Assembly: GCF_030719215.1 (NCBI RefSeq)
Contig: NZ_CP120983.1
Span: 8,122,001-8,186,000 of the forward strand
Direction of reading: 5' to 3'
Source: Streptomyces sp. Alt3
GTDB lineage: Bacteria; Actinomycetota; Actinomycetes; Streptomycetales; Streptomycetaceae
DNA length: 64,000 nt
Shown: positions 27,764 to 36,339 of the stretch, one piece after another
Layout: each line of letters opens with the position of its first letter
Position numbering within the stretch: position 1 is the first letter of the stretch
Position numbers and translations under genes: made by a program
Notes under the pieces: generated by a model
The model's database searches: none
Seen by the model: only the letters and a program-made list of their open reading frames with translations
Told to the model about the DNA's origin: nothing

Positions 27764-28738
27764 GTGCAGGCCGACGGCATGAAGCGCGACGACCTGCGCA
27801 TCGCCCGGGAGGCGAAGGCGCGTTTCGGTCCTCAACTGCTGGCCCACCCGGACGTGGAGGGCGTGGGGGTGGGCCGGCGTCGGCGGTCCGGAGACAAGAC
27901 GGACGAGTACGCCGTCGTCGTGCATCTGCGTCAGAAACGCCCGGAAAGTTATGTCTCTCCCGCTCGATTGCTGCCCAAAGAGTTGCGTTTCACCGAAAAG
28001 AGCGGGCGCGATGTCGCGGTGCGAGTAGACGTGCAGCAGCACGCAAAACCCGTTCCGGAGACTGGCAGGGTCCGCCCGGTTCCAGGTGGGGTGAGCGTCG
28101 GTACCGTGGGAACGCACGTCGGATCAGGCACGCTGGGGGGATGGGTATGGGACACCGTGACCCGGCAAGTGGTCGCGCTGTCCAATGCCCATGTGTTCGG
28201 CTCACGCCTCGGAGTGAGCATCGTTCAGCCTTCTAGTGACGACGGCGGAGTTCCACCGGACGACCGCATCGCCGCAGTTTTGCGCACAGGATCACTCGAT
28301 GCGGCGATAGCCGAGCCTGCTGATGTGTCGATTGTCAGTGCGTCCATCGTTCAGGGAGGGCCTGCGGTTTTCGAAATCGCTGAGGCGGCCTTGGACATGC
28401 GCGTACAGAAGACGGGACGTGCGACGGGACTCACCTTCGGAATTGTCGACCTGATCGACTTCGACTCGGATTACCGCGGTTCGCACTCCGACCTGTGGAT
28501 CGATGCCGAGGGCGGCGACTTCTCGCTGGGTGGGGACTCGGGAGCGCTGTACCTGCTCGCATCCGGCAATGCGGCCCGCGCGGCTGAGAAACGGCAGGTT
28601 GTGGGGCTGCACTGGGGTGGGTCGGGGCAGGACGGGGTCGGTCATCACATCCGGGCCGTCTTCGACGATCTGAAGCTGAGCACGCTGCCGCGCGGGATCA
28701 ATGCCCCTGCCGTCGACGCGGCCGTCGACCCCGCCTGA
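27764..28738 (+). CDS. Trypsin-like serine protease, cytosolic
   Basis: 324 residues from the GTG at 27764 (an ATG at 27779 is possible). Chymotrypsin-fold motifs: VVALSNAHVFG with His143, SLDAAIAEP with Asp179, SLGGDSGALYL with Ser259. An N-terminal region of about 110 residues precedes the protease and contains AHPDVEGVGVGRRR and YAVVVHLRQKRP, a strand-rich segment seen in many non-secreted bacterial trypsin-like proteins. There is no signal peptide. The coupled upstream gene and the absence of secretion suggest an intracellular processing or effector role. The target is unknown. Confidence 0.8.
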   Translation: MQADGMKRDDLRIAREAKARFGPQLLAHPDVEGVGVGRRRRSGDKTDEYAVVVHLRQKRPESYVSPARLLPKELRFTEKSGRDVAVRVDVQQHAKPVPETGRVRPVPGGVSVGTVGTHVGSGTLGGWVWDTVTRQVVALSNAHVFGSRLGVSIVQPSSDDGGVPPDDRIAAVLRTGSLDAAIAEPADVSIVSASIVQGGPAVFEIAEAALDMRVQKTGRATGLTFGIVDLIDFDSDYRGSHSDLWIDAEGGDFSLGGDSGALYLLASGNAARAAEKRQVVGLHWGGSGQDGVGHHIRAVFDDLKLSTLPRGINAPAVDAAVDPA

Positions 28739-29006
28739 AGTGCGCGGCCGGACAGACCGGGCCATGCAGCCGATACGTGGCGAACACCGTCCGCAGGCCG
28801 AGCTGTCCCGCCAACGCGGTGATCGACTCCGCTTCCTCGCGCATCACATCGCACACTGAGCGGCTCCATTCAGCCGTCACCAGCTTGTCGGCCGGGCCTG
28901 CCGCCATCACGTGCTTGCTCGCGTGCGGAAGTCGTAGTCCTCTCACTCCGATCGGTGAGTGCTTGCTCGTGGGCGGTGAGGAGGTGGGCGGCACCGGGTC
29001 CGCGTG

Positions 29007-29780
29007 TCAGATGGTCAGCCGGACTGGGTCGCCCTTGGTGGGACCGGGAGTGAGGCGGGTGAAGTGCTCGGTTTGGATGATCCGGTTGCGGCCGGCTTCG
29101 GGAAGGCGGGCGAGGATACCGGGCAGGGACCGCTCGCGTGCGACTTCGCCGCGGTGCGCGAGGACCGCCGCCCATTTCGCATCGGCCCAGGGGGTGACGT
29201 CGACGCTGGTGGTCACGTACGAATCCGGTACCGCGAGGATGGCCTTGCCCGCCCCTTTGAGTAGCGGGCGGAGCAGGCCGACGCCGGACTCGGGGTGCGT
29301 GGCCGCGTACAGGGCGGTCGGCTGCCAGGGCGGGCCCGCATCGGGATGAAGGTGGGCGAGGGCGGCCGCTTCGACGGCGAGCAGGGTGATCTGGTGCGTG
29401 CGTACGTGGTCAGGGTGGCCGGTCAGCTGTCCGACGGCGTCGTGGGTGACGACGATGTCGGGGCGAAAGTCGCGGATATGGGCGACGAGGTGACCGACTG
29501 CTTCGTCGAGGGGAGCGTCGACGAGCCGGGGCTGACCGGGCGCGGCCTCGGGATTGCGGGCGTCGCCGTAGCCGAGCAGGCGTGGAGCGCCGGCGCCCAA
29601 GGTCAACAGAGCGTCAGCGAGTTCGGGAACGCGGCGGCTGTTCGGCGCCCAGGTCGCGGTGACGACGGTGGTACGGGCGCCGGCGGCGTGGTGCTGGGCG
29701 AGCACGCCGCCGGCCAAGAGGCTCTCGTCGTCCGGATGCGCGAACACCCTCAACAGGGTCGGCAGTTGCGGTCGGTTCAT
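29007..29780 (-). CDS. PIG-L family deacetylase
   Basis: 257 residues from the ATG at 29780 (GAGGAG upstream; the longer frame to 29927 has no site). The zinc-binding motif AHPDDESLLAGG is near residue 14 and the second metal-site motif TGHPDHVRTH is in the middle, with PDIVVTHDAVG before it. The family (PF02585) removes acetyl groups from N-acetylglucosamine-type substrates, for example in mycothiol or glycan and natural-product biosynthesis. No pathway partner is adjacent, so the substrate cannot be given. It is transcribed alone. Confidence 0.88.
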   Translation of the reverse strand: MNRPQLPTLLRVFAHPDDESLLAGGVLAQHHAAGARTTVVTATWAPNSRRVPELADALLTLGAGAPRLLGYGDARNPEAAPGQPRLVDAPLDEAVGHLVAHIRDFRPDIVVTHDAVGQLTGHPDHVRTHQITLLAVEAAALAHLHPDAGPPWQPTALYAATHPESGVGLLRPLLKGAGKAILAVPDSYVTTSVDVTPWADAKWAAVLAHRGEVARERSLPGILARLPEAGRNRIIQTEHFTRLTPGPTKGDPVRLTI

Positions 29781-30502
29781 GGCGAAGAGGTCTCCTCGGA
29801 GTGGCGTACGGACGGAAGGGAGGCCAGTGTGATCGGCGGCCTGCCCGGTGGCTATGGGCCAGCACATGGTGTGCCGGCCCATCGGGTGCCGTGGCTGCGT
29901 AGACCGGTTCGCCCACCCTGAACCCATGCCGCGCAGCGTCTCGCCCAGCCCGCTGTCACGTTTACGAGTTGTGAGCAGGAACGCTGCTGCGGTCCTGATC
30001 TGTTACCTCGCTTCGCCTGGGTCTGCTCAACGCTCGTGAGCAAGGAACCGGCACGGCCGGCCCGACGGCTGCTGTTCCGGCGGAGCTGGTCGCGAGACGT
30101 CCCCCGTGGTGGGCCCGCAGGTCAGAACAGGGCTCCTGTCCCTCCTTAAGGGACCTTGTGTTGCCGGGTGGGCTGAGATCCGGGCGACCAGTCGGTACGG
30201 CGGCGTGGTCAGGCGTCCGTCGAACCGCGCCATCACCTCGGCAGCGGGGCCGCCGAGGCGAGCAGTGCTTGTCGCGATGCTGGAAGGCGGCGCTACCGCG
30301 TCCCGATGTCCCGCCGTCCGGCAGCCAGTTGTCCGGTCAGGAACCGCAAGGTCCGGCTGGACGGATCAATCGAACCGTCCAGGGCGCGGTCACCACCGTC
30401 AGAGCGGAAGAAGGCTCACAGATACCTCTGCGCGGGTCTCCACGCGCACCAACCTCCGGCCGATCACACCGCTCGATAAGGTCGCTCCCGGAGAGGGGCC
30501 TG
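29781..30502. other. Intergenic, no gene
   Basis: About 720 bp. A small hairpin GTCCC-tccttaa-GGGAC near 30137-30153 is the only structure noticed. Open frames lack support. Confidence 0.45.
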
Positions 30503-30733
30503 GTGATTGCGGTGGGGTTGAGTCGGATGGAAGCGGTCGCGATTGTGCAGCGAATCATGGAGGCGGACTACGCCTCCGATGACGAGGTGAACGACTTGCT
30601 GGACAGGCTGGCCAGAGCTCTTGTCTGCCCGTCCGGTCATATCAGCGACCTGGTCTTCTGGTCGCCGGAGCGGGAATTGTCGGCGGAGGAAGTTGTCGAC
30701 GAGGCATTGGCATATCGGCCGCTTTCCTTGTGA
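30503..30733 (+). CDS. Colicin/pyocin-immunity-like small protein
   Basis: 76 residues from the GTG at 30503 with GAGAGGGG upstream (TTG at 30518 or ATG at 30527 are possible). The sequence RMEAVAIVQRIMEADYASDD, LDRLARALVCPSGHISDLVF and SAEEVVDEALAYRPLSL matches the Streptomyces proteins often named e9imm peptide, related to the four-helix colicin E9/pyocin immunity family (PF01320). Such proteins bind and block HNH nuclease toxins. No toxin gene is next to it, so it is an orphan immunity gene, protecting against a neighbour's toxin or serving another role. Confidence 0.7.
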   Translation: MIAVGLSRMEAVAIVQRIMEADYASDDEVNDLLDRLARALVCPSGHISDLVFWSPERELSAEEVVDEALAYRPLSL

Positions 30734-31074
30734 CGTCGGTCTTCCCCTCGAGGTCCTGGACGTGCTGCTCCGACGAACGTCTTGGCGGCTGTCAGGTGTT
30801 CGCTGACAAAGGCTCCTTGCACTCTTCGGGATCATCGTGCAAGTCGTCCGGCGGGGGCTCGTTCTCCATCGCGGCAATGGACAGCCATGAACTTCTTCAC
30901 GCTCGGGTGAACGAACGCGCGCGTCAGGGGAACACGTGGCGCCAGGAGCTGGCGGCCGCCTTGGCGGGCGTATGCCAGAGGGGGCGAACCCACGGGCGCT
31001 GTTCAGGAAGAAAATCACCTAAATGTACGGAAATCCTAAGAGGGCGGTTCATGGGCATTTGACCTTGTCTTGTC
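30734..31074. other. Intergenic, no gene
   Basis: 341 bp with lower GC near 31010-31070. Nothing recognisable. Confidence 0.4.
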
Positions 31075-31549
31075 TTGAAGGGCACTCATCAGCGGTTACT
31101 TCGAAAAGCGCTGTCCGGTGGGGCCCCGGGTGATACTCGGCTTGTGGACTGGTTGGAGCGAGCTCGGGCGGCGGAACAGCATCAAGATTGGGATGAGGCG
31201 ATCGCGCTGGTGAGCGCCCACGCCGAGTGCTTCTCCGGGGATTCAGACATGCACGACAACCATCTGTGGCACATGGATCTGCTGGCCCGGGCGGAACGGA
31301 TTTCAGAACTTACGGATCGCGCCCTCACGGATAGCCACGCACGTCGAAGACTTAACAGATCGCTTCGGGAGCGGGGTATGGAGGCGGCGCTGTGTGACCG
31401 TGCCGAAGACGGCGACCGTGGACCTGTACGTCCTTGTTCGACTGATGTGTGAGACGGGTCGGGTGCGAGAAGCTCAGACGGTAGTTGCGGACATCGGCCC
31501 GGAGGACCAGTACGCACGCCGGGTTTTGGCCGGCGATTCCTGGAAATAG
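31075..31549 (+). pseudogene. Unknown helical-repeat-like protein, frameshifted near its end
   Basis: A TTG-started frame reads SGGAPGDTRLVDWLERARAA, EQHQDWDEAIALVSAHAECF and so on to about 31420, then ends in an unlikely tail (stop 31452). In the next frame the protein-like sequence goes on: YVLVRLMCETGRVREAQTVV, PEDQYARRVLAGDSWK, stop at 31549. The repeating W-LERA and A-LV-AHAE pattern suggests TPR-like helices. One frameshift near 31415 explains it. Family common in Streptomyces but of unknown function. Confidence 0.55.
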
Positions 31550-32325
31550 GTGTCCGGCTGCGGCTTTCTCGCGAAGTTGCCGGTGTCGGCCTCGGTGAGG
31601 ACGCCGAGTTCGACCAGGCGTTTCATCTTGACGCGGGTGCCTTCGAGGCTCTTCGGCAGCAGTTCGTGGCCGAGGGCTTGGCAGGCGTCCTCCCAGGTCC
31701 TGACACAGATCGACGACCTGCAGAGCCGGTTGCGGGAGGCCGAGACGTACGTGGAACACCTCGCGATCGCCCGCAAGACCGTCACCACGTTCCCGCCCCT
31801 CTGCCACGAGAAGCCGGACGGGCCGTACTGGCTGCGCCCCTTCCGCGCCGACTGTCGTGTCGACCCCGAGGAATCCCACCGCGTGACGGCTCAGGGGCAC
31901 AGCCACTCGCTGGCGATAGCGGCCAGGACCGCCTCCGGCTGGAGGACCGAGCCCGGAGCCAGGCCAACAGGCGACGACGTCGGCTGACGCAACACCAGGT
32001 GCCCTGCCGGCGGCCTTCATCCGGGCCGGTCGGCTGCCCGGCCGGCCCGGCGGTGCGCTCGTGGAAAGGTGCGCCGACGGTGGGCATGACGGTCTGCTCC
32101 TGACCGCCGACCGCAAGAAGAAGGGCCGCCGGGGCGGCAGGTCGGTCGCGCATGACGCCGAGCCCCGTCAGGACCGGAGCGCCGCGGAACGCCGCAACGA
32201 CAAGACCAAGGCGGGGAGCGGTCCGTCTACGCGTCACGGCAGGACACCCGAGAGCTACCTTGCTTGCCGGGCTCCACCTGCGCGGGGCGATGGCCTGGCT
32301 TCTCGGCCCGCACCCCACTGCGTGA
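31550..32325. other. Decayed mobile-element scraps
   Basis: 776 bp without an intact gene. On the minus strand near 31560-31690, CQALGHELLPKSLEGTRVKM and LVELGVLTEADTGNFARKPQ look like the tail of a transposition-associated protein. On the plus strand near 31710-31790, LQSRLREAETYVEHLAIARK resembles a coiled-coil protein often found beside them. The two fragments face each other and seem to be a recombined junction. Confidence 0.4.
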
Positions 32326-32982
32326 TCACGACTGGTGCGGGCCGCGTGAGGCTGATGTGCCGCCGCGGGGTCCCCGTCCCCGGACCAGGGGCAGGAAGAC
32401 CTCGTCGACGATCTCGGCGAGGACGGCGTCGGGCACGGTCGGGACTCCGAGCATCACGTACTCGTGGCGCAGCAGCGCCATGGGTGCGTACGCGACTCGA
32501 GGGTGTAGAGCCTCGGGTGCGGCTTCTCCGCGGGCGACGGCCCGGCCGAGCATGGTCAGCCAGGCTGCCTCGTGCGCGCTCTCCGCCGCCGGGTCGCGCA
32601 GTTCGGTCAGGAGCTCCGGAGTGCTGCCGGCTGCCGCGATCAGCCCGCGCAGGATCTCCCCGTACGGTGACGACCAGGTGCTGTTCGCGCGCCGCAGCAT
32701 CTCCAGGGTGTCGCCGCGCAGCGAGCCGGTGTCCGGCGGCACGGTCTCAGTCGTGGCCAGTCGACGGTACGCCGCCACGCCCAGCGCGACGCGGTTGGGC
32801 CAGCGCCGGTACAGCGCGTTCTTGTTCGTTCCGGCCCGTCGGGCTACCTCGTCCATCGTCAGGGCCGGTACGCCGGACTCCTTCAGGACTTCGGCAGCCG
32901 CTTGCAGGATGGCCTTCTCCAGCTCTGCCCCGCGTCGCCGCGTAGCCGAGGTCTGCCGCGGTTCCTTCCTGGCTCGTGCCAC
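32326..32982 (-). CDS. TetR-family regulator
   Basis: 218 residues from the GTG at 32982, with GAGAGGA five bases upstream. N-terminal helix-turn-helix: AILQAAAEVLKESGVPALTM, DEVARRAGTNKNALYRRWPN. The C-terminal ligand-binding half (about 130 residues) resembles the TetR_C_ type common in Streptomyces (LLTELRDPAAESAHEAAWLT). It is divergent from a TIM-barrel gene with three palindromic sites in the 150-bp gap, so it most likely represses both itself and that gene. Confidence 0.88.
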   Translation of the reverse strand: MARARKEPRQTSATRRRGAELEKAILQAAAEVLKESGVPALTMDEVARRAGTNKNALYRRWPNRVALGVAAYRRLATTETVPPDTGSLRGDTLEMLRRANSTWSSPYGEILRGLIAAAGSTPELLTELRDPAAESAHEAAWLTMLGRAVARGEAAPEALHPRVAYAPMALLRHEYVMLGVPTVPDAVLAEIVDEVFLPLVRGRGPRGGTSASRGPHQS

Positions 32983-33019
32983 CGGCCGTCCTCTCTCACC
33001 CCATCGCACCCGGATCTAC

Positions 33020-33111
33020 GGTACGCATCGTACCTTCCGGCATCTCGTGCTTCCCACTCCAGGCGACTTTCAAGGTACGGTGCGTACCCAGTACGGTACG
33101 GAAAGTACCGT
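33020..33111. promoter_or_regulatory. Three palindromic operators between the TetR gene and its divergent target
   Basis: GGTACG-cat-CGTACC (33020-33034), GGTACG-gtg-CGTACC (33074-33088) and ACGGTAC-ggaaa-GTACCGT (33093-33111) are perfect inverted repeats sharing the GGTAC/GTACC half-site. Placement between divergent starts fits autoregulation plus control of the target. Confidence 0.75.
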
Positions 33112-33134
33112 AAATCGTGAGGAGATCTCCCGTC

Positions 33135-34193
33135 GTGCGCACCTTCGGCATCACTTACGACACAGGCTTCACCACCGCGGGAACCACCACCCGTGAACCC
33201 TTCGACCCCGCTGTCGTCCGCCGTGAGATGCAGATCATCCGCAACGAGCTGGGCTGTGACGCTGTACGTGTCACCGGCGGGGACCGCGACCGGCTCGAGA
33301 CGGCTGCGCGATACGCGGCCGAAGCCCAACTGGAGGTGTGGTATTCGCCGTTCACCAACGGCCTCACCACCGGAGAACTCCTCGACTTCCTCGCCGACGG
33401 CGCCGAACGCGCCGAGCGGCTGCGACGTGAAGGTGCCGAGGTCGTCTTCCTCACCGGCTCGGAGATCTCCCTCTTCACCGTCGGACTGCTCCCCGGTGAC
33501 ACGTTCGAGGACCGCGCCACCGTCCTCACCGACCCGCAGCAACTGCGGGCCGCGTTGCCCGGGCTCCCCGCACTGGTCAACGCCTTCCTCGGCCGGGCGG
33601 TAGCTGCGGTGCGCGCCCGGTTCGGCGGAAGAATCGGGTACGCCTCTCTTCCGTTCGAGGGCGTGGACTGGGCACCGTTCGACATAGTCGCCACCGATGC
33701 CGGATACCGCGATGCGCAGACCGCCGACCGGCTCGCCGACGGCCTGCGGGCACTGACCGCACACGGCAAGCCGGCCGCCGTCACGGAGTTCGGTTGCACC
33801 ACCTACCGCGGGGCCGCCGATGTCGGCGGCCGGGGGGACGCCGTCATCGCGTGGGACGACCGCGCCCGTCCGGTGCGGTTCACCAGCACCGTGGTCCGTG
33901 ACGAACAGGAACAAGCCGACTACCTGCGTGAACTCATCGACGCCCTCGACGAGTCCGCCATCGATGCCGCCTTCGTCAACACCTTCGCCCGCTACGACCT
34001 TCCGCACGCCGGCGCCGACGACGACCGTGACTTCGACAAAGCGTCCTTCGGCGTGGTCAAGGTCCTCGACGGCGGACGCACCGGAACCGCGTACCCGAGT
34101 CTGCCCTGGGAGCCCAAAGCCGCCTTCCGCGTACTCGCGGAGTACGGCCGCAGCCGAATCCGCACGAGCCCCGACCCAGCTGCGGCGGGGTGA
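33135..34193 (+). CDS. TIM-barrel, glycosidase-like protein of unknown function
   Basis: About 352 residues from the GTG at 33135, with GAGGAG ten bases upstream. Sequence features fit a (beta/alpha)8 barrel like clan GH-A: VRTFGITYDTGF start, AAEAQLEVWYSPFTNGLTTG, VVFLTGSEISLFTVGLLPGD (Glu on strand 4), FDIVATDAGYRDAQTADRL, KPAAVTEFGCTTYRG (Glu on strand 7). The two glutamates are where GH-A enzymes keep acid/base and nucleophile, so hydrolase activity is possible. Streptomyces homologues are often labelled abortive infection protein without evidence. It is likely controlled by the divergent TetR gene. Confidence 0.72.
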   Translation: MRTFGITYDTGFTTAGTTTREPFDPAVVRREMQIIRNELGCDAVRVTGGDRDRLETAARYAAEAQLEVWYSPFTNGLTTGELLDFLADGAERAERLRREGAEVVFLTGSEISLFTVGLLPGDTFEDRATVLTDPQQLRAALPGLPALVNAFLGRAVAAVRARFGGRIGYASLPFEGVDWAPFDIVATDAGYRDAQTADRLADGLRALTAHGKPAAVTEFGCTTYRGAADVGGRGDAVIAWDDRARPVRFTSTVVRDEQEQADYLRELIDALDESAIDAAFVNTFARYDLPHAGADDDRDFDKASFGVVKVLDGGRTGTAYPSLPWEPKAAFRVLAEYGRSRIRTSPDPAAAG

Positions 34194-34331
34194 CCTGGCT
34201 CGCCGAGCACGAGGACCAAAGGGCGTCGTACTACCTGCTGTCGTACTCGCCCCACGGGGCGCCCAGGTGTTTCCGCCGTGCGGCGCACGCGCGAGGGCGG
34301 CGCCCAAGTGGCGCTGCCCTCGGTGGATGGA

Positions 34332-34683
34332 TCAGGCGAAGCTCTTGACCGCTTCGTCCTCGGTGTCGTAGACGTCGAAGACCGTGATCAGCTGCGTGAT
34401 GGCCAGGATGTCGTGGATCTTCGCGGGCAGGTTCACCAGCTTGAGCTTCGCACCCCGGTTGGTGGCCCTCGTGTAGGAGGAGACGAGTTCGCCGATGCCC
34501 GCACTGTCGATCGTGGTCGCACCCCTCAGGTCGAGGAGGATCTTCGTCGAGCCGTTGTCGAGCTCTTCCTGCACGGCACCGCCACGGCACCGCGCAGTGC
34601 TACGTCACCCACCCCGATGGTGATCTTTCCTGTCAGGGCGATGATGCTGACGTCGTCCACGGTGCGGCGGTTGACCTGAGCCA
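34332..34683 (-). pseudogene. Anti-sigma-factor antagonist (STAS), frame broken by an 11-bp duplication
   Basis: The ATG at 34683 starts MAQVNRRTVDDVSIIALTGK then ITIGVGDVALRGAV, the first strands of an RsbV/SpoIIAA-like STAS domain. After that the frame shifts, and the rest (VQEELDNGSTKILLDLRGAT, IDSAGIGELVSSYTRATNRG with the phospho-acceptor Ser in DSAGIGEL) lies in the next frame to the stop at 34332. A perfect 11-bp tandem copy at 34572-34593 causes the shift; removing one copy restores a 113-residue protein. It is 13 bp downstream of the RsbW-like kinase gene, its expected partner. A GTG-started C-terminal 80-residue product could still be made but lacks the first strands. Confidence 0.75.
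34572..34593. repeat. 11-bp tandem duplication within the STAS gene
   Basis: CACGGCACCGC occurs twice back to back (34572-34582 and 34583-34593). 11 is not a multiple of 3, so gain or loss of a copy switches the reading frame. Confidence 0.85.
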
Positions 34684-34696
34684 TGAGTGTTTTCCT

Positions 34697-35101
34697 CTAT
34701 GTGGTGGTGTCGAAGACCAGGACCACATCGGTTCCTGGTGGATCGTCGCGGCGCGCGACGGTGTAGCTGTCCGTCAGGTGGTCGATCAGGACGAGGCCGC
34801 GGCCGGAGGGGGTCAGGTTGACCTTCCCGGTGGGCGGGGGAGGCGTGAAGCCGTCACCCTCGTCGCCGACCGTGACGCGCACCCGGCCCTCCCGGATCTC
34901 CCAGTCGAGCCGGACGCGCTTGCCTGGGTGCTGCCGGTTGCCGTGCAGGACGGCGTTGGCCGCCGCTTCCCTGACGGCCAGGCAGATCCTGTACCGGTCG
35001 TGCTCGCCGAGCCCGCAGGTCTCGCCGATCGTCTCCGCCCAGTTCGCGGCCTCATCGATGTGCACCACACCGGACGGCAGCTCCACTGCCTTTTCGCCCA
35101 T
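34697..35101 (-). CDS. RsbW-like anti-sigma factor / serine kinase
   Basis: 134 residues with the GHKL ATPase fold: CLAVREAAANAVLHGN (N-box), VGDEGDGF (G1 box), SGRGLVLIDHLTDS (G2). RsbW-type proteins bind a sigma factor and phosphorylate the STAS antagonist in partner switching. The STAS gene next to it is broken, so this kinase may lack its usual partner and could lock its sigma factor. Starts from the ATG at 35101. No sigma-factor gene is in the neighbourhood. Confidence 0.85.
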   Translation of the reverse strand: MGEKAVELPSGVVHIDEAANWAETIGETCGLGEHDRYRICLAVREAAANAVLHGNRQHPGKRVRLDWEIREGRVRVTVGDEGDGFTPPPPTGKVNLTPSGRGLVLIDHLTDSYTVARRDDPPGTDVVLVFDTTT

Positions 35102-35500
35102 GTCCGCCCTCCGCCCGGTGCTCCGTCGGCAACCTTGGCGAGGCTATGCAGGGGCAGGCGACGCGTTCCATGACATGGGTGACTGTTCACGCAAATGGGG
35201 CAGCGACTTCAGGACGCGTCTGGCTCGTTTGCACCGCACGCCCGCACGCCCGCTCACCTGCCCTGCACTGTCGCGCATCACGTACGCCATCCTCGGATGC
35301 TCGCCGACCGCATTCCGCCGCGGCTCCGCCCGACCACCGCTGGTGGGGCCGCCGCCGTCAGTCCGCGTACCCGCCGTCCACCGTCAACGAGGTCTCTGCG
35401 ATCCACCGGGCGTCCGGCCCCACAGGAAGGCCGTGCCGGCCAGGCGAACTGTCGCGGGTGACGACTCGCCCGCGACAGTTCGGGACTCGGTGTGGCGGGG
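35102..35500. other. Intergenic between convergent or spaced units
   Basis: 399 bp without a credible gene. Holds the promoter side of the RsbW-like gene and, at its other end, the hairpin terminator of the SDR gene. Confidence 0.5.
35446..35481 (-). terminator. Hairpin terminator of the SDR gene
   Basis: GAACTGTCGCGGG (35446-35458) and CCCGCGACAGTTC (35469-35481) form a perfect 13-bp stem with a 10-base loop, 20 bp past the stop at 35501. Confidence 0.75.
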
Positions 35501-36247
35501 TCAGAACTGATTCTCGCCGCCGTTGACGTGCAGGGTGGTGCCGAGGATGAAGCTGCTGTCCGCGGAGGCGAGGAAGGCCACCGCGGCGGCGACCTCCTCC
35601 GGGCGCCCCCTGCGGCCGATCGGCACTCCCGCCGCGAGTTCCGCCTTGGCCGCGGCCGCGTTTTCCTTGCCGATGGCGATGTCGACTCCGGGGGTGTCGA
35701 TCGCGCCCGGCGCGACCGTGTTGACCCGGATTCCCCTGCCCCTCAGCTCGTTGGCCCAGGTCCGCGCGAGGGACCGGACCGCGGCCTTCGATGCCGCGTA
35801 CAGGCCGAAGGCCTCCCGGCCGTCGTCGGCGCGAATGGAGTCGTTGAAGATCACAGAGGCGCCGTCGTTGAGCAGCGGCAGCGCCTTCTGCACGGTGAGC
35901 AGTGTGCCCCGGACATTGACGCCGAAGATCTGGTCGAACCGTTCCCCGGTGGCCTGCGCCAACGGTGCGAGCGTGGCCATGCCCGCGTTGGCGAAGAGCA
36001 CGTCCAGGCCCCGGCCGCGTTCACGGATCGCGTCGTACAGCCGGTCCAGATCGGTCGGCTCCGCTGTGTCGCCCGGCACCGCGGTGACCGCGGAACCGAT
36101 CGACTCGACGGCCCTGTCGAGCTCCTCCTTACGCCTGCCGGTGATGAACACATGGGCGCCCTCGGATGCCAGCCGTGTGGCGGTGGCCAGGCCGATTCCT
36201 GTGCTCCCGCCGGTGACGACGGCGGTCTTGCCTTCCAGCTGTCCCAT
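35501..36247 (-). CDS. Short-chain dehydrogenase/reductase
   Basis: 248 residues from the ATG at 36247 (GGAG upstream). Classical SDR: cofactor motif TGGSTGIGLATATRLASEGA, NAGMATLAP, catalytic YAASKAA (Tyr and Lys), RVNTVAPGAIDTPGV, and the C-terminal GTTLHVNGG. Arg in TGRRKEEL after strand 2 suggests NADP(H). The substrate is unknown. It is divergent from a TetR gene with two opposed copies of an operator in the gap, so it is very likely that regulator's target. A terminator follows. Confidence 0.9.
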   Translation of the reverse strand: MGQLEGKTAVVTGGSTGIGLATATRLASEGAHVFITGRRKEELDRAVESIGSAVTAVPGDTAEPTDLDRLYDAIRERGRGLDVLFANAGMATLAPLAQATGERFDQIFGVNVRGTLLTVQKALPLLNDGASVIFNDSIRADDGREAFGLYAASKAAVRSLARTWANELRGRGIRVNTVAPGAIDTPGVDIAIGKENAAAAKAELAAGVPIGRRGRPEEVAAAVAFLASADSSFILGTTLHVNGGENQF

Positions 36248-36269
36248 TGCTTGAACTCCAGACACTTAG

Positions 36270-36319
36270 ATACCGATCGGTGCAGAATGGAACCGTAGCA
36301 CTTCTGCACCGATCGGTAT
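36270..36319. promoter_or_regulatory. Paired TetR operators between the SDR and TetR genes
   Basis: ATACCGATCGGTGCAGAA (36270-36287) and its reverse complement TTCTGCACCGATCGGTAT (36302-36319) each contain the palindrome ACCGATCGGT. They flank the centre of the divergent promoter region. Confidence 0.8.
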
Positions 36320-36339
36320 CAAGGTCGTAGGATGAGGTC

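Noticed and set aside
28698..28994. 98-residue minus-strand frame after the serine protease
   Set aside because: Some protein-like sequence, but no start site, no known motif and it overlaps the protease 3' end; not strong enough to call.
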